Positions 21,268 through 32,277 of a stretch of DNA of 64,000 nt are shown here, one piece after another. Made by a program: the position numbers and the translations under genes. Source of the DNA: Jackrogersella multiformis (lineage: Eukaryota > Ascomycota > Sordariomycetes > Xylariales > Hypoxylaceae); assembly GCA_902806575.1 (NCBI GenBank), contig CADCXD010000011.1, forward strand, positions 434,001-498,000. Reading direction: 5' to 3'. Numbering within the stretch: position 1 is the first letter of the stretch; every line of letters begins with the position of its first letter. The notes beneath the pieces were generated by a model. The model did not search any database. It was not told the origin of the DNA and saw only the letters and a program-made list of their open reading frames with translations.

Positions 21268-24200
21268 TTACTTGCTCTCCGTCGCCGCCTTCTCCTTCTC
21301 CTTGTCCTTCTCCTCGCCCGGCGACTCATCCGCGCTGCCGGACTTTTCCATTTCCTTTGCCTCGTCGTCGGGTGTCTTCGCCGGTTCAGCGCTCGAGCTA
21401 TCTGACTTGGCAGGCTCGGGTTTAGGTTCTGGCTTCTTGGCCGTGACGATGGTCAGGAGCTGGTCCCCCGTATCGCCGAAACCGTCGAGTTTGCCGAGTC
21501 GGCTGATGAGGTACTGTATGTCTGACTCCATGCTATTCACGCTTTGTTAGTCGGTTGATTAATAACGATTAATAATCGCACTTGACTTACCGCTTGGCCC
21601 CTGTCTCCTTCGGCTCTAGACCCTGCAGCGTTCTACCCAGCTGGCTCTTGTAGCTGTCGAACACGGGCGTCATGATCAGCCTGACGGTGCCCTCGGGCAG
21701 GTGTTTCGTGAGCACCCTATGCAGCGTGATCGTCTCCTTGACGAGCGTCTCCATATACAGGTTCACCGTCGCCTCTACCTCTTGATCCCAGTTGAGCGTC
21801 TTCATGTTCTTGGCATGCGCCGCGGCCCGCCCGCTCATGATTTCGACTAGCTTGTCGTATATACTATTCTGGTGTTCTTGGAACAGGCGCCTAACCTTGT
21901 CGAATTCACCCATCAAGGCCGCGACGTTGGCGTTGTTGACGTTGGGTCCGGAACCCGCGTGTCGGCGCACAAATTCGCGGACGTGAGGTATGAGCGTAGA
22001 GATAAATGCGAGAGCCTGCGACGCTAGTGCAAGATGCCTCGTAGTAATATTTTTTAGGCCCGCAGAACGAGTCGCACCGGCCCCGAGAATAAGTTGCGTA
22101 CACCTGGAGTTGAAAAGTTGGAGGTACGCGATTAGAGAGCTAGACACATCTGAAGCCATGGAGGGAATTCCGGATATCAGATGCAAAAAGTGAGACAACC
22201 CTTCCAAGCACAGTATTGCCGAGTTGGGTAGTATAAACGCCTCGCCATCTATGACTGCGCTCCGCGTCTTTTCTTTGGTCGCTCCGTTAGATTCGGCCCT
22301 CGGTCGTCCGCTGGTAGTTTTGCGCTCGTCTACTTCGAATGGTGTATAGATTTTGCTTCCTTCTAACCAGGCAGCGCTATCCTTCGTGCTGCTTTCCAAT
22401 ATGCGATTGAGCAAAATAGTGGTCTCTTCTGTAAAATCTTTGGCGCTCCACTGGTCCGACTCCATGCCCTGGGCTAGTTTCTGTTTCTCTGCATCGCCAT
22501 GCGATTGTATGAACTCTTTAATCTGGGAGTTAACAATAGTTTTTAGAGATGTCCCGCTTCGACCAGAAATCGCCTCGCATTCATTTGCGAAATAAAGGTT
22601 AAGCGTAAAGTATCGTAGGAACCAAATCAGGGGTAAATGTGAACTCTGGTCGGATCGGACACGAAGAACCTTCACAATCTTCTCTTGAGAGGTATCAACC
22701 GCCTGACCGAAGAGATTTGCCAGGTCCATAGTCAGGTGGATATCTTCTTGTAGGTCACGATTCGCACTATTGAGAGGGGGAGACTTTAGAGGATTCGGTG
22801 ATTTCAAGCCCGAGTCAATGGAAGGGTGTTCCCCCATCGAACTCGCGACATCGAATAACACTTTCATCTGAGTACCTAGCCTTCGTAATGTTTCCGTGAC
22901 GCTAATGTACATCTTGACGAAAAGCTCTTCAGCGTCTTTTTCGTCTAGCGCCCGAAGATTTCGAGCGAGGATGGATGATTTTTCCTGTTGGGTTAAACGT
23001 TTTGAATTCATCGTAGAAGCAGACATCATAGATTCATTATCATCATCGTTGGAGGTCGGTAGCGGGCGTTTGATGAGTAGCCGGATTTCCCGCATTACCA
23101 CTTCTCGATAGGATGCTATGGCAATCGTAACATGTTTCGAACGGTGCAACCCGTCTAATATGGGCATCAGCTGGGAGCGGAGGTCACCGGTTGCGGATAG
23201 ATAGGCCGGGTACGCTGAGGGTTCTCTGCTAAGCACTCCGCGAGATCGCATTGCCGAACTAGTCCACCTGAGTAAAACCTCCTGGGTTGATACGGTATCA
23301 ACGTGGCGCCTCAAATCTCCTAATAAAACATCCATGAGCTTGATCTCGAACGCTTTACCAATACGGAATCGTAGAGTAGAGATATCGCCGTTCACGCCCT
23401 GAAGAGCGACGGCGTCTCTCAAATCGCACAACTGAGCACCATTGGTGTTGTCCTTGCTTGAGCGAGGTATCCGTTCGCCAGCAATCAATTTCTCCAGAGA
23501 GTCGATACTAGCCAATGCTTTTTCGAGCTCTCCCGAGTCTACCAGATCCTCGCAGGCTGCGACTGACTCGATAATCTCCCTTAACTGCCTGACGGCATTG
23601 TTTAGTTGCTGCAGGTTCTCGCGTCGCCGTTGTTTTTGAACAATTTCCAACCCATTAGACGCAATCTCCCGGTCGAGAGCCTCGAGCTCTTGTCGTAGCG
23701 TCTTTATCCTGTCGACCGATTCGGCAGCCTCGGTGTGTAGTTCTCTCAGTGATCCCAAAGCTGTAAAGAAGGTCGTGGAAGCCGTCGATATGGAAGAAAT
23801 TAGGTGCATCTCGATCGTATCCATATACCATGATAGTTTCTCCTGCAATATCGCGTTTGTAGCAAGCGCTTTGCGCGGGGCTGGAGCGTTCCCATTGGCA
23901 GCATTCTTTTCTTCTACAGAGCCGGGAGGCGGGCGAACAACTTCAGACCGTTCACTGACAACATCAAAGGTGCGAGGATTCTCTAGATGGAAATCATCGT
24001 CGAAGTAGACATTCGGAATGGTAGATAAGGGGGGTGGACCTTGAGTTGATGCTTTGCGACTAAACCCGGAACTGGATCTCCTACGTACTTGGCGCACCGA
24101 AGCTGAGTCAATAGGAGACGCAGATCTTATGGACGATCCAGACACCTTTCGCGAGCTTGACGGGCGGCTGCCCGGTTTCAAGTGGCTACCATCCGCTACA

Positions 24201-24694
24201 CCTACGGGATCTTCGGCTATACCACGCCCAAATACGTGATCGCTGCCATCATCGTCGCTCTCTTTCACGCGCCGTAGCTGTTCATATAAGGCCCCAACCT
24301 GGGCCAAGTAGGGTTTGAATTCAGCAGTATCGATATGCGGTACGTTGGTCAAGGTGACGGGTGGTATATCTCGTGCGGTGGGTGGCTTGTGAGCACTAGA
24401 AGGAGGAGCTGATGTGTGTGGTAATAGTCCCGTCCGTACTATGGGCGGTTGAAGCAAGGTAGAGATAGCATTCTGCCCTGTTTCATGAACTGTCTGAGAC
24501 CAGCTACTAGATGTGTCAAGATGACCACCGATTGAGTGTATGGAGCTTGCGATGGAACTGGCTGTCGAGCCTCGTCGAGCCTTGGGATAAGGGGCAGTCG
24601 AACCTTGGCGGTGGAATGGGAATTCGGATCGGCCATGAGGCGACAAAGGCGGCAAGCTGTCGACAGACTTGCGAGCTTCAGAGTTGGAGAACAT
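21268..24694 (-). CDS. VPS54: Vps54, GARP tethering-complex subunit
   Basis: Two exons, 24694-21591 and 21532-21268, with a 58-bp GTAAGT/TAG intron near the 3' end, give 1122 aa. The ATG at 24694 is preferred over the upstream non-ATG extension; the N-terminus is a long Ser-rich disordered stretch. Residues about 290-420 have the Vps54 coiled-coil core (FFTALGSLRELHTEAAESV, RRRENLQQLNNAV). The C-terminal half has FNSRCTQLILGAGATRSAGL followed by KNITTRHLALASQAL, a very close match to the conserved Vps54 domain. Vps54 with Vps51-53 tethers endosome-derived vesicles at the trans-Golgi. The second exon ends in a lysine/glutamate/proline-rich acidic tail of about 60 residues that is probably disordered. 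It is divergent from MCM5. Confidence 0.93.
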
Positions 24695-25619
24695 GGCGAG
24701 AGAAGCCAAGAAGGCTTGTTGACAAAGCTCGCGGAGGGCTACCGGGAAATCATAGCTATGCCCAAGCTAACTGATCGTCCACAGTAAGACGTCAGCGAAT
24801 AAGAGTTGCGACTCTCTGGCGCGACTCAATTGGTAGAAGTATGAGAGACGGAAGATGTAAGATGGAAGATGGAAGCTCGGAAGAATCTAAAATGGTAGTA
24901 AAAGCTTGGCTACTACCTATGCTGCTAGTTGTTCAGAGAGAGATGTAACGACGAAGACCTTAACAGGCACCTGACTTTATGTGTAGCAAGGTTGACCATA
25001 GAGAGAATTATGATATCGCAAATAAGTTGAAATGTTTTGTTTGAGTTGTTTGGGTTACTTGAGTATGGTTTATGGAGTACATATATGTAAGAGGTAGTAT
25101 GTACTTTAATGTTGTAGACAGCTAAGTCGGATCCAATGTACCTATTGTACCGGATAAGGCATTCGGCGGCACTAAAACGATAAAAGGTTACATGCCGTGT
25201 CCCGATAGATACCTACCTAGGTAGTTTCAGTCAGTGCTGCTCCAGCTGGCCAGGTGATAATTAACAATAATCTGATAATAACACGTGACATCAGCGGTCG
25301 GACTCGGACCTGCCAAGAATCATTCAGGGGTCCAGCCGTTACCTATATAGGTTTAGCGTAATATGCAACCACTCAACGCGCTTCCCTAGCACCCAGCCAA
25401 AATCGCGTATCCATTCCGCGTGTCAATTAACGCGAAATTCAATTCCAATTTGTCTTTAGTCAACTTTCTACATCTTCCATCAACCCCCCTCTCGATCGAT
25501 AGTCACGATAGTAACGATAATCACTTCACCATACTCTAAAACTAAACCGATCTCACATTTTACGATACCCTAGTAGATTCATTACCACTCATATGTATAC
25601 TGATTAAAAGAGTGCTAAG
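24695..25619. promoter_or_regulatory. Divergent VPS54-MCM5 promoter region
   Basis: This 925-bp spacer separates the two start codons. It contains CACGTG at 25282-25287 (a bHLH site) and a pyrimidine-rich leader with TCATCTT-type strings before MCM5. AACGCGAAA at 25429-25437 is listed separately. No open frame is credible. Confidence 0.5.
25429..25437 (+). promoter_or_regulatory. MCM5: Candidate MBF/E2F-like element upstream of MCM5
   Basis: AACGCGAAA lies about 180 bp before the MCM5 start, with further CGCG-containing strings at about 25378, 25405 and 25417. MCM genes in fungi are commonly driven at G1/S by the MBF complex through ACGCG cores. The match is short, so the assignment is inference from sequence plus gene identity. 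Confidence 0.35.
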
Positions 25620-27912
25620 ATGGATCGCCAATCAGTCTACTCAGTTTCCGTCTTTCAGTCCAACAATTCAGGACCAAACGAAGACAGCCGACTGCATGTA
25701 CAAGAACAGCTGGTCACTTTTATTCTCCAATTCAGACATGACAACATATTCGTCTACAGAGATCAGTTAAGAGAGAACGCCCTACTCAAGAAGTACTACT
25801 GTGACGTTAATATCACCGACCTGATCAAGTATAATGAAGAGCTTGCACATCGACTAGTAACAGAACCGGCTGAGATTATTCCTCTTGTACGTCCCATATT
25901 TCTTTGAACATATCAAATAAGCTAAGCTAATAATATATATCAGTTCGAAGGAGCCCTCAAGAAATGTACACATCGAATCATCTTTCCTCACGACTCCAAG
26001 GCTGTCATTCCCGAACACCAACTCCTCCTCCACTCCTCAGCCGAAGATGTTTCTATACGAAATCTCGACTCAGAGACTATTGCTAGACTTGTCAGGGTAC
26101 CCGGTATTGTCATTGGGGCCTCTGTTATGTCTTCCAAAGCTACCGAGCTACATGTACAATGCCGAAATTGTCTACATACTCAGATGATTCCTGTCTTCGG
26201 CGGGTTTACTGGTGTAACTCTTCCGCGAACATGCGCTCGTCAGCGACCGCCAAACGACCCTTCAGAAAAGTGCCCTCTCGACCCTTATTTTATTACCCAC
26301 GAGAAGTCCAAGTTTGTAGATCAACAGATCATCAAGCTGCAGGAAGCGCCTGATCAGGTACCCGTAGGAGAGCTTCCGCGTCACGTTCTCATCTCTGCAG
26401 ACCGATACCTGACGAACAGAGTCGTGCCGGGGTCAAGATGCACAATAATGGGTATCTTCTCTATCTACCAGAACAAGGGATCCAAGAACTCGTCTACTGG
26501 CGGCGCGGTAGCTATTAGAACACCATATCTAAGAGCAGCGGGTATCCAGACGGATTTAGATTCTACGGCCAAGGGTCACTCGCTCTTCTCCGAGGAAGAA
26601 GAGCAGGAATTCATGGAGCTTAGCAGGAGACCAGATATCTACAGCGTCATGGCGGATTGCATTGCGCCGTCCATCTACGGCAACCGGGATATAAAGAAGG
26701 CCATACTTTGCTTACTCCTCGGAGGATCCAAGAAGATCCTGCCTGATGGCATGAAACTCAGAGGTGATATCAACGTGCTCCTCCTCGGTGACCCGGGTAC
26801 TGCTAAATCGCAACTGTTGAAATTCGTCGAGAAAGTTGCCCCTATCTCCATCTATACCTCCGGTAAGGGATCTTCTGCAGCCGGTTTAACAGCCTCGGTC
26901 CAAAGGGACCACTCTACGCGGGAGTTTTACCTAGAAGGCGGTGCGATGGTATTAGCAGACGGTGGTGTGGTATGTATCGATGAATTCGACAAGATGCGAG
27001 ACGAAGACCGTGTTGCGATCCACGAAGCCATGGAGCAGCAGACTATCTCGATTGCCAAGGCCGGTATAACAACGATCCTCAACGCCCGAACCTCAGTCCT
27101 CGCTGCCGCCAACCCCATATTCGGCCGCTACGACGACCTGAAAACGCCGGGTGAGAATATCGATTTCCAGACAACTATCCTTTCCCGTTTTGACATGATC
27201 TTCATCGTCAAGGATGAACATAGCCGAGACAAGGACGAGCGAATTGCCAAGCACGTCATGGGCATCCACATGGGCGGCCGTGGTCTCGAGGAGCAAGTCG
27301 AAGGTGAAGTACCCGTGGATAAGATGAAGCGGTATATCAGCTACTGTAAATCGTAAGTGAGATCTATATCTCTACACAACTAAGCACCACCACAGTCAAT
27401 CACTAACTCATCCCAGACGCTGCGCCCCTCGCCTCTCACCCGAGGCAGCCGAGAAACTATCCTCTCACTTCGTCTCGATCCGAAAGCAAGTGCACGCCTC
27501 CGAGCTCGAAGCCAACGCGCGCTCCAGCATCCCGATCACGGTGCGACAGCTCGAGGCCATCGTGCGCATCACCGAGGCCCTCGCCAAGCTGACGCTCTCG
27601 CCCGTCGCCACCGAGCAGCACGTCGACGAGGCCATCCGGCTCTTCCTGTGCTCGACCATGGACGCCGTCACCCAGGGCACCACCAACCTCGGCAGCCGCG
27701 AGCTCAACGAGGAGGTGGCGCGCGTCGAGACGGAGCTCCGCAGGCGCCTGCCCATCGGCTGGAGCACCAGCCTCGCCACCCTCCGCCGCGAGATGGTCGA
27801 GGGCCGCGGCTTCAGCGAGCAGAGCCTCAACCGCGCCCTCATGCTCCTGCAGAGGCGCGACACCATCATGTTCCGCAACCAGGGCGCCCAGGTCTACCGC
27901 AACGGCGCGTAG
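25620..27912 (+). CDS. MCM5: Mcm5, subunit of the MCM2-7 replicative helicase
   Basis: Three exons, 25620-25886, 25944-27352 and 27417-27912, give 723 aa, the normal Mcm5 length. Introns are 57 and 64 bp. The N-terminal domain includes the zinc-binding region (CRNC near VQCRNCLHTQM, plus later cysteines) and the beta-hairpin/OB fold. The AAA+ core has Walker A GDPGTAKS at residues 371-378, Walker B with Asp435-Glu436 (CIDEFDKM) and the arginine finger SRFD at 503-506. The C-terminal exon encodes the AAA+ lid and winged helix. Mcm5 forms the Mcm2-Mcm5 gate loaded at origins and is part of the CMG helicase in the nucleus. The third exon is much richer in G/C at third positions than the first two. 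It is convergent with the AMP-binding gene. Confidence 0.97.
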
Positions 27913-28657
27913 ACCTAGGTCTAGGCGTAGGCTTAGGCTTAGCTTAACCCAGAAGAGTAGGGGGGACTAGGTACGAGATGCTCGAATATGCGCGCACTGA
28001 GCGAGCGAGAGAGATTCATGAACGGGAAATGCTTTGCTGGCTCGGAGTTCGGGTTATGTTATGTTGTCATGTTTACCTAATGTTGCTATGTGATGGTACG
28101 TGACGCAGGTACCGACGAACGCTGGCCATGACGGCTTCGGGATGTGAGTGCAGATGAGGTATGTATGGTACCTAGTAATGACGAAGATGAGTATGAAGAT
28201 GAAGGTGCAGATGCAGATACAAGTACAAGTACAAGTACCATACTTAACTAAACCAAATACAATACCTTCCAGATGCATTCCCTTTCGTTCAGTTTTGTTT
28301 CGTTCGTCTCGCTACGTGCCGCGGAGTCAACTACAACTACATCTCCATTTCGATCCAGTCTAGTTCGGTCATACGCATATCTAGAACCGTAGCATACAAC
28401 ATCACAATATCTCATGAAATACGTAGGTAGATGACGCGACGCGACGACGTGCGCTCGACTTGGGAAATCCTAACTTCGCTGCAGAGTACGGATGAGATGG
28501 AAGGAACATAACGAATAGCTCTATCACCTGTCACCTCCATACCACCACTCCTTCAAACTATCGCTTAGCTTGTCTCATCTCATCTCATCTTATCCTATCC
28601 TATCTAACCTCACCAACCTCCTCAACCCCAGCACCACCTCCCGCCCCATCGCTAGCG
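27913..28657. other. Convergent intergenic spacer, MCM5 / AMP-binding gene
   Basis: The 3' ends of two genes face each other. It contains three ACAAGT units at 28219-28236 inside a longer purine-rich GAAGATGA-type stretch, and short TCATC repeats near 28575. No gene is seen; terminators are presumably here but no unambiguous polyadenylation signal stands out. Confidence 0.65.
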
Positions 28658-30432
28658 CTACGCATAAGCAATCGTATTATCGACCCTCACCGTCCCCACA
28701 ACGCCCAGCGCGGCCTCGGCGCCGGCGACCGCGGGGCCGCGGACCACGATCTCGCCGACGTAGCTCTGGTCGGTGATCTTGTGGGCGGGGGTGTCGCGGA
28801 GCAGGACCTCGACGGCGCTGACGGGGGGCCCGAAGTGCGCGCCGGCGCCGTCGCCGAGCATGCGGTAGTCGTGGAACAGGGTCTGAGCGACGGCGCCGGC
28901 GACGCGGGGCGCGGCCAGCGCGTACACGACGCGGGCGCGGGTGAACGCGCGCAGGTCCGACAGCGCGCGCTCCGAGAGGCGGGGCGCGCCGCCGCCGGCC
29001 GGGTCCGCGGCGTAGAGCAGGCGCAGCTTGCCCGGGACGTCGCCGAGGCGCGGGCGCAGGGCGTCGTTGCGCGAGGCCAGGAGCGAGGGGCTGGGCATGG
29101 TGCCGTCCTGGGCGAGGGCGCGGGTCTGGGCCCAGTGCGAGAGGCGGGCGAGGGGCGAGGCGGCGACTTTGGAGAGGGTGGAGGCGTGGGGTCTGGTGCA
29201 GGGCCTCGGGGGTGGCGACGACGATGGTGGGGGAGATGCCGGCGGTGGCTAGGTCGAGCTCGGGCGTGGAGCCGGCGACGGAGTTGAAGGCTACGGAGGC
29301 GTTGGAGTAGAGGGCCGCGAGGGTTAGGACCAGGGCGAAGGAGGCGGATAGCGAGGCGGACGGCAGGAACAGGTCGGCGGGCGAGAAGCGCTCCTTCTGC
29401 GGGATGGCAGCGAGCTGGGCGGAGATGGCGGAGACGAGGTTTCCCTGGCTGAACCGGACCATCTCCTCAAGGTCGCCGGGCTTGGACTGCCAGAAGAAGA
29501 TGACGTCTTGGATGTCGGCCTTGGGGTCGACCTCGGGGAGCTCGGTGCCGGCCGTGACGGGGTTGTCGTTGAGGATGTCCTGCCAGGTGGAAACGTTGAC
29601 GCTGCCGCCGATGCCCTTGGGGACCTCGTTCCAGTCAAGGTGCTTGTTGCCCTCGTCGACAACCCAGATGAGCTGGCGGAGGCCTGGGTAGCTCTTCACG
29701 GCGTTGTCGAAGGGGAAAGCGCCGGGCGTGGTCACGACGGTGTCGGCACCCGATCTCTGAAGCATCGAGATGACGGTCTCCTCCGGCTGGTCGAACGGCA
29801 ACAGGATAGCGGTCAGGTTGTAGAAGCTGCACGCAAACAGAGTAGCGATGAACTCGACAGAGTTAGGAAGATAGATGGCCACCTTCTTCCCGCTTTGGGA
29901 GGCGATGTGCCGGCCAACAAGGTTGATCTGCCGAGTGATGTCGTCTAGAATAGACCCGTTAGTCCTAGTACTTTCATTCTCCGAACCAAAGAGAGAAGCG
30001 TTTCATACTAAGATTGTGCTCGAGCACTTTCTCGCTTCCCAGCACCGTCAAGATCCGTCTCTTCGCCTTAGCACCCTCTACCTCCGGGGGTCCGGTGACA
30101 GCTCTACGCCAGACATCTCTTAGGTCTCCGTCCCGGCCCGCGGCCCACTTCGATGCGCCTGGATCCTTAACATTCAGGCCGCCGTTGAGCGGCAACCCGT
30201 GAGGCGCCGAGTTTCCGCGGTAAGTGGGCGATTCCCCTTCGTTTCGGACTGCTGAGCCTGAAGCCTGTCTCGCGAGAAGCATAGGATGAGTGTCGGGCTC
30301 CACTCTGTTCATAACAGCATATGTGATAATCAGCACAAATGCCGTGGCGATGGCTGTGGAGTAGCTGTTCCATTGTCCGAGGAGGGAGCTCAGTCCGTCG
30401 TCGAACTGCTTCAAGAGGTCACCAACGCTCAT
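28658..30432 (-). pseudogene. Membrane-anchored AMP-binding (ANL) pseudoenzyme; frameshifted in this sequence
   Basis: Exon 1 is 30432-30009; a 64-bp intron (GTATGA donor, CTAAC branch, TAG acceptor) leads to exon 2 from 29944 to 28658. The coding total is one base too many: after EALHQ the frame is lost in a GGGG run at 29188-29191, and dropping one base restores a 569-aa protein ending DNTIAYA. A sequencing slip or a very recent mutation are both possible. Residues about 22-42 are a membrane anchor (SYSTAIATAFVLIITYAVM). The adenylate-forming fold is recognisable (KKVAIYLPNSVEFIATLF), but the ATP P-loop (normally TSGTTGxPK) reads FFWQSKPGDLEEM at about residues 290-303. The C-terminal lid domain with the catalytic Lys is absent. 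It therefore looks like a non-catalytic acyl-CoA-synthetase-like protein. Typed pseudogene only because of the frameshift. Confidence 0.7.
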
Positions 30433-31368
30433 GTTGGGCGGGTTGGTACCTAGTTAGTTCCTTATATTGCCAATATAGAATCGCAATTTAGCAGGTAGTA
30501 TTCCTCATTTGTACATCAAAGATATTTCAACTACATCAATAGCCATAAAATGGCGAAATGAATAAAAGTAGTTAATAGAAGGTTGGGGAATGTTAAATGT
30601 AAAATGTAAGAAATCTTTTAGGCGAATCGGTCATCCGTCGCTGACGAGGCACAAGACAACCTTGGAAGTTACTAACCGATGAGATGGATGAGATGGAAGT
30701 AGGTGGGGCTTATTCACTGTCCTCTCAGGAGTCAGGACTCAGCCCTGTGACGCCAGCGGGCGCGCCTACCTACCCGGTTGATTATTAAGAAGTTAGCCCA
30801 CTTAGTTATATTGTGGTCTGTGCATCTACCCGCTTCATGTACATCCGTACCTCGCAGCCTCGCAGCTGCCTCGTCGCGTCTATTACGTAATATGACAAGT
30901 TGTGGCCTAGGTACCTAGGAGCTATCGATGACTAAGAATTGCAACCCTGCGCTTCGTACTTCGTACCTCGTACCTAGGTACACTCCACTATGATTTGTTT
31001 TCGCAAAACGGCCCCTAGACAACCATCTCCCTTCTCACTTTTAAAGAAAACAAAGTACCTAGGAACATCTAGCAGACGACTTCGATCACGATCACGACCA
31101 CGACCGAGAGGCCTGCGCTCGCAGCGCCACCATACTAACCTTAGGCACAACTAACAGAGCAGATAATACAATAAATCAACAAACAAATGTCATAAAATTT
31201 GCATCGAGAATCATTCCGCCAATCTCCCTTCTCGTTCCCGTACTCTCCAAGCTACGAGATTGAGTTGTCGGTCCAAGAAACAACTCGTGCACCCCAATTC
31301 CCGAGGCAACATTCCAGTACCTTCTCTGTGCTCTTCGAATTCGAAGCACGAAATAAACCACAGCGAGC
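30433..31368. other. Divergent spacer, AMP-binding gene / POM34
   Basis: No gene. Contains TACCTAGGTA at 30971-30980 and paired CCTAGG sites at 30906-30919. A CGATCACGATCACGACC string near 31084 lies in the POM34 upstream region. Confidence 0.6.
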
Positions 31369-32277
31369 ATGTCTTCATCCGCTGCAAAGGCAGGCTTTAC
31401 TACCCCTAAGAAGTCAACGCCCACGATACCACCCGTTACCGACAGCCCAGGCACTTGGCGACATCCGCGAATGCCAGAGATCGTCCGACGACAGAATGCC
31501 ACCAACTTCACCGAGAATAACGTCAAGCGAATCACCGTCAACGTTGTCGTGTTCATAGCATGCATATTTCTACATTCATTCCTTGCGCGAGTGCTATCCA
31601 GGAAATGGTTTAGCTACCTGTACGTGTCTACGTCGGAATTCAATCCGATGAACGAAACTGACTGCCGTAGTGTTTGGTACTACTCGCGATATGCGTACTG
31701 GATGGTCCTTGTCATACCCATCTTTAATATTGGCACCAATCTACTCCCCCTACTCAGATCAAAAGATGATCTCGCAGACATCCCTCTAACGCCCGGCCAA
31801 CGAAGATTACTCGGGCTGCCAGCCACCACCGCACCACCTACCCCAGGTTCCGTGTACAGCACACCGCCACGCTACACCCGAACCCCCTCGATCTCTGGGT
31901 CGACCGGCAGCAGACGTAGCTTCTCGGGCTCGCCCCACAGTCCTTCATCGAACAACGGCAGCCCTACGCGAGCGAATGGAAACCTCAGTGGAGCATTAAC
32001 CCCGGGGAGCCCGCTACTCCAGAAGGCCATGAATGGTGCGCGCCGCTCCTCATTCAGTTCACTAGCATCGCATAGTCCCATGGCTTCCAGCCTGGGCGCT
32101 AGCCTGGGTGCCAGCACAGGAACCTCGTTCTACGGAGGAGTCCCGGATAGCCCGAGCCCGAGTACGGCAGCAGGGGCAGCGGGAAAGAGAAGCACGGTCG
32201 GTCTGAACAGCAAGTGGCTCTACGAAAGAGGGCGGGATCGCAGGACCTCGTCGGGTAATGCCTGGCTGTATACCTGA
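31369..32277 (+). CDS. POM34: Nuclear pore membrane protein Pom34
   Basis: Single exon, 302 aa. Two hydrophobic segments at about residues 54-76 (ITVNVVVFIACIFLHSFLA) and 108-129 (YAYWMVLVIPIFNIGTNLL) flank a short loop. They are followed by LTPGQRRLLGLP and a long Ser/Thr/Pro-rich disordered tail containing TPGSPLLQKAM and ending NSKWLYERGR...NAWLYT. This order is diagnostic of the fungal Pom34/NPCC family. Pom34 is one of the pore-membrane rings (with Pom152 and Ndc1) that anchor the nuclear pore complex. Length is typical for filamentous ascomycetes. Many SP and TP sites suggest mitotic phosphorylation (inference). Confidence 0.88.
   Translation: MSSSAAKAGFTTPKKSTPTIPPVTDSPGTWRHPRMPEIVRRQNATNFTENNVKRITVNVVVFIACIFLHSFLARVLSRKWFSYLYVSTSEFNPMNETDCRSVWYYSRYAYWMVLVIPIFNIGTNLLPLLRSKDDLADIPLTPGQRRLLGLPATTAPPTPGSVYSTPPRYTRTPSISGSTGSRRSFSGSPHSPSSNNGSPTRANGNLSGALTPGSPLLQKAMNGARRSSFSSLASHSPMASSLGASLGASTGTSFYGGVPDSPSPSTAAGAAGKRSTVGLNSKWLYERGRDRRTSSGNAWLYT

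Noticed and set aside
28781..29287. 168-codon plus frame opposite the AMP-binding gene
   Set aside because: Antisense shadow caused by high GC and absence of stops; composition is Gly/Ala/Arg repeats.
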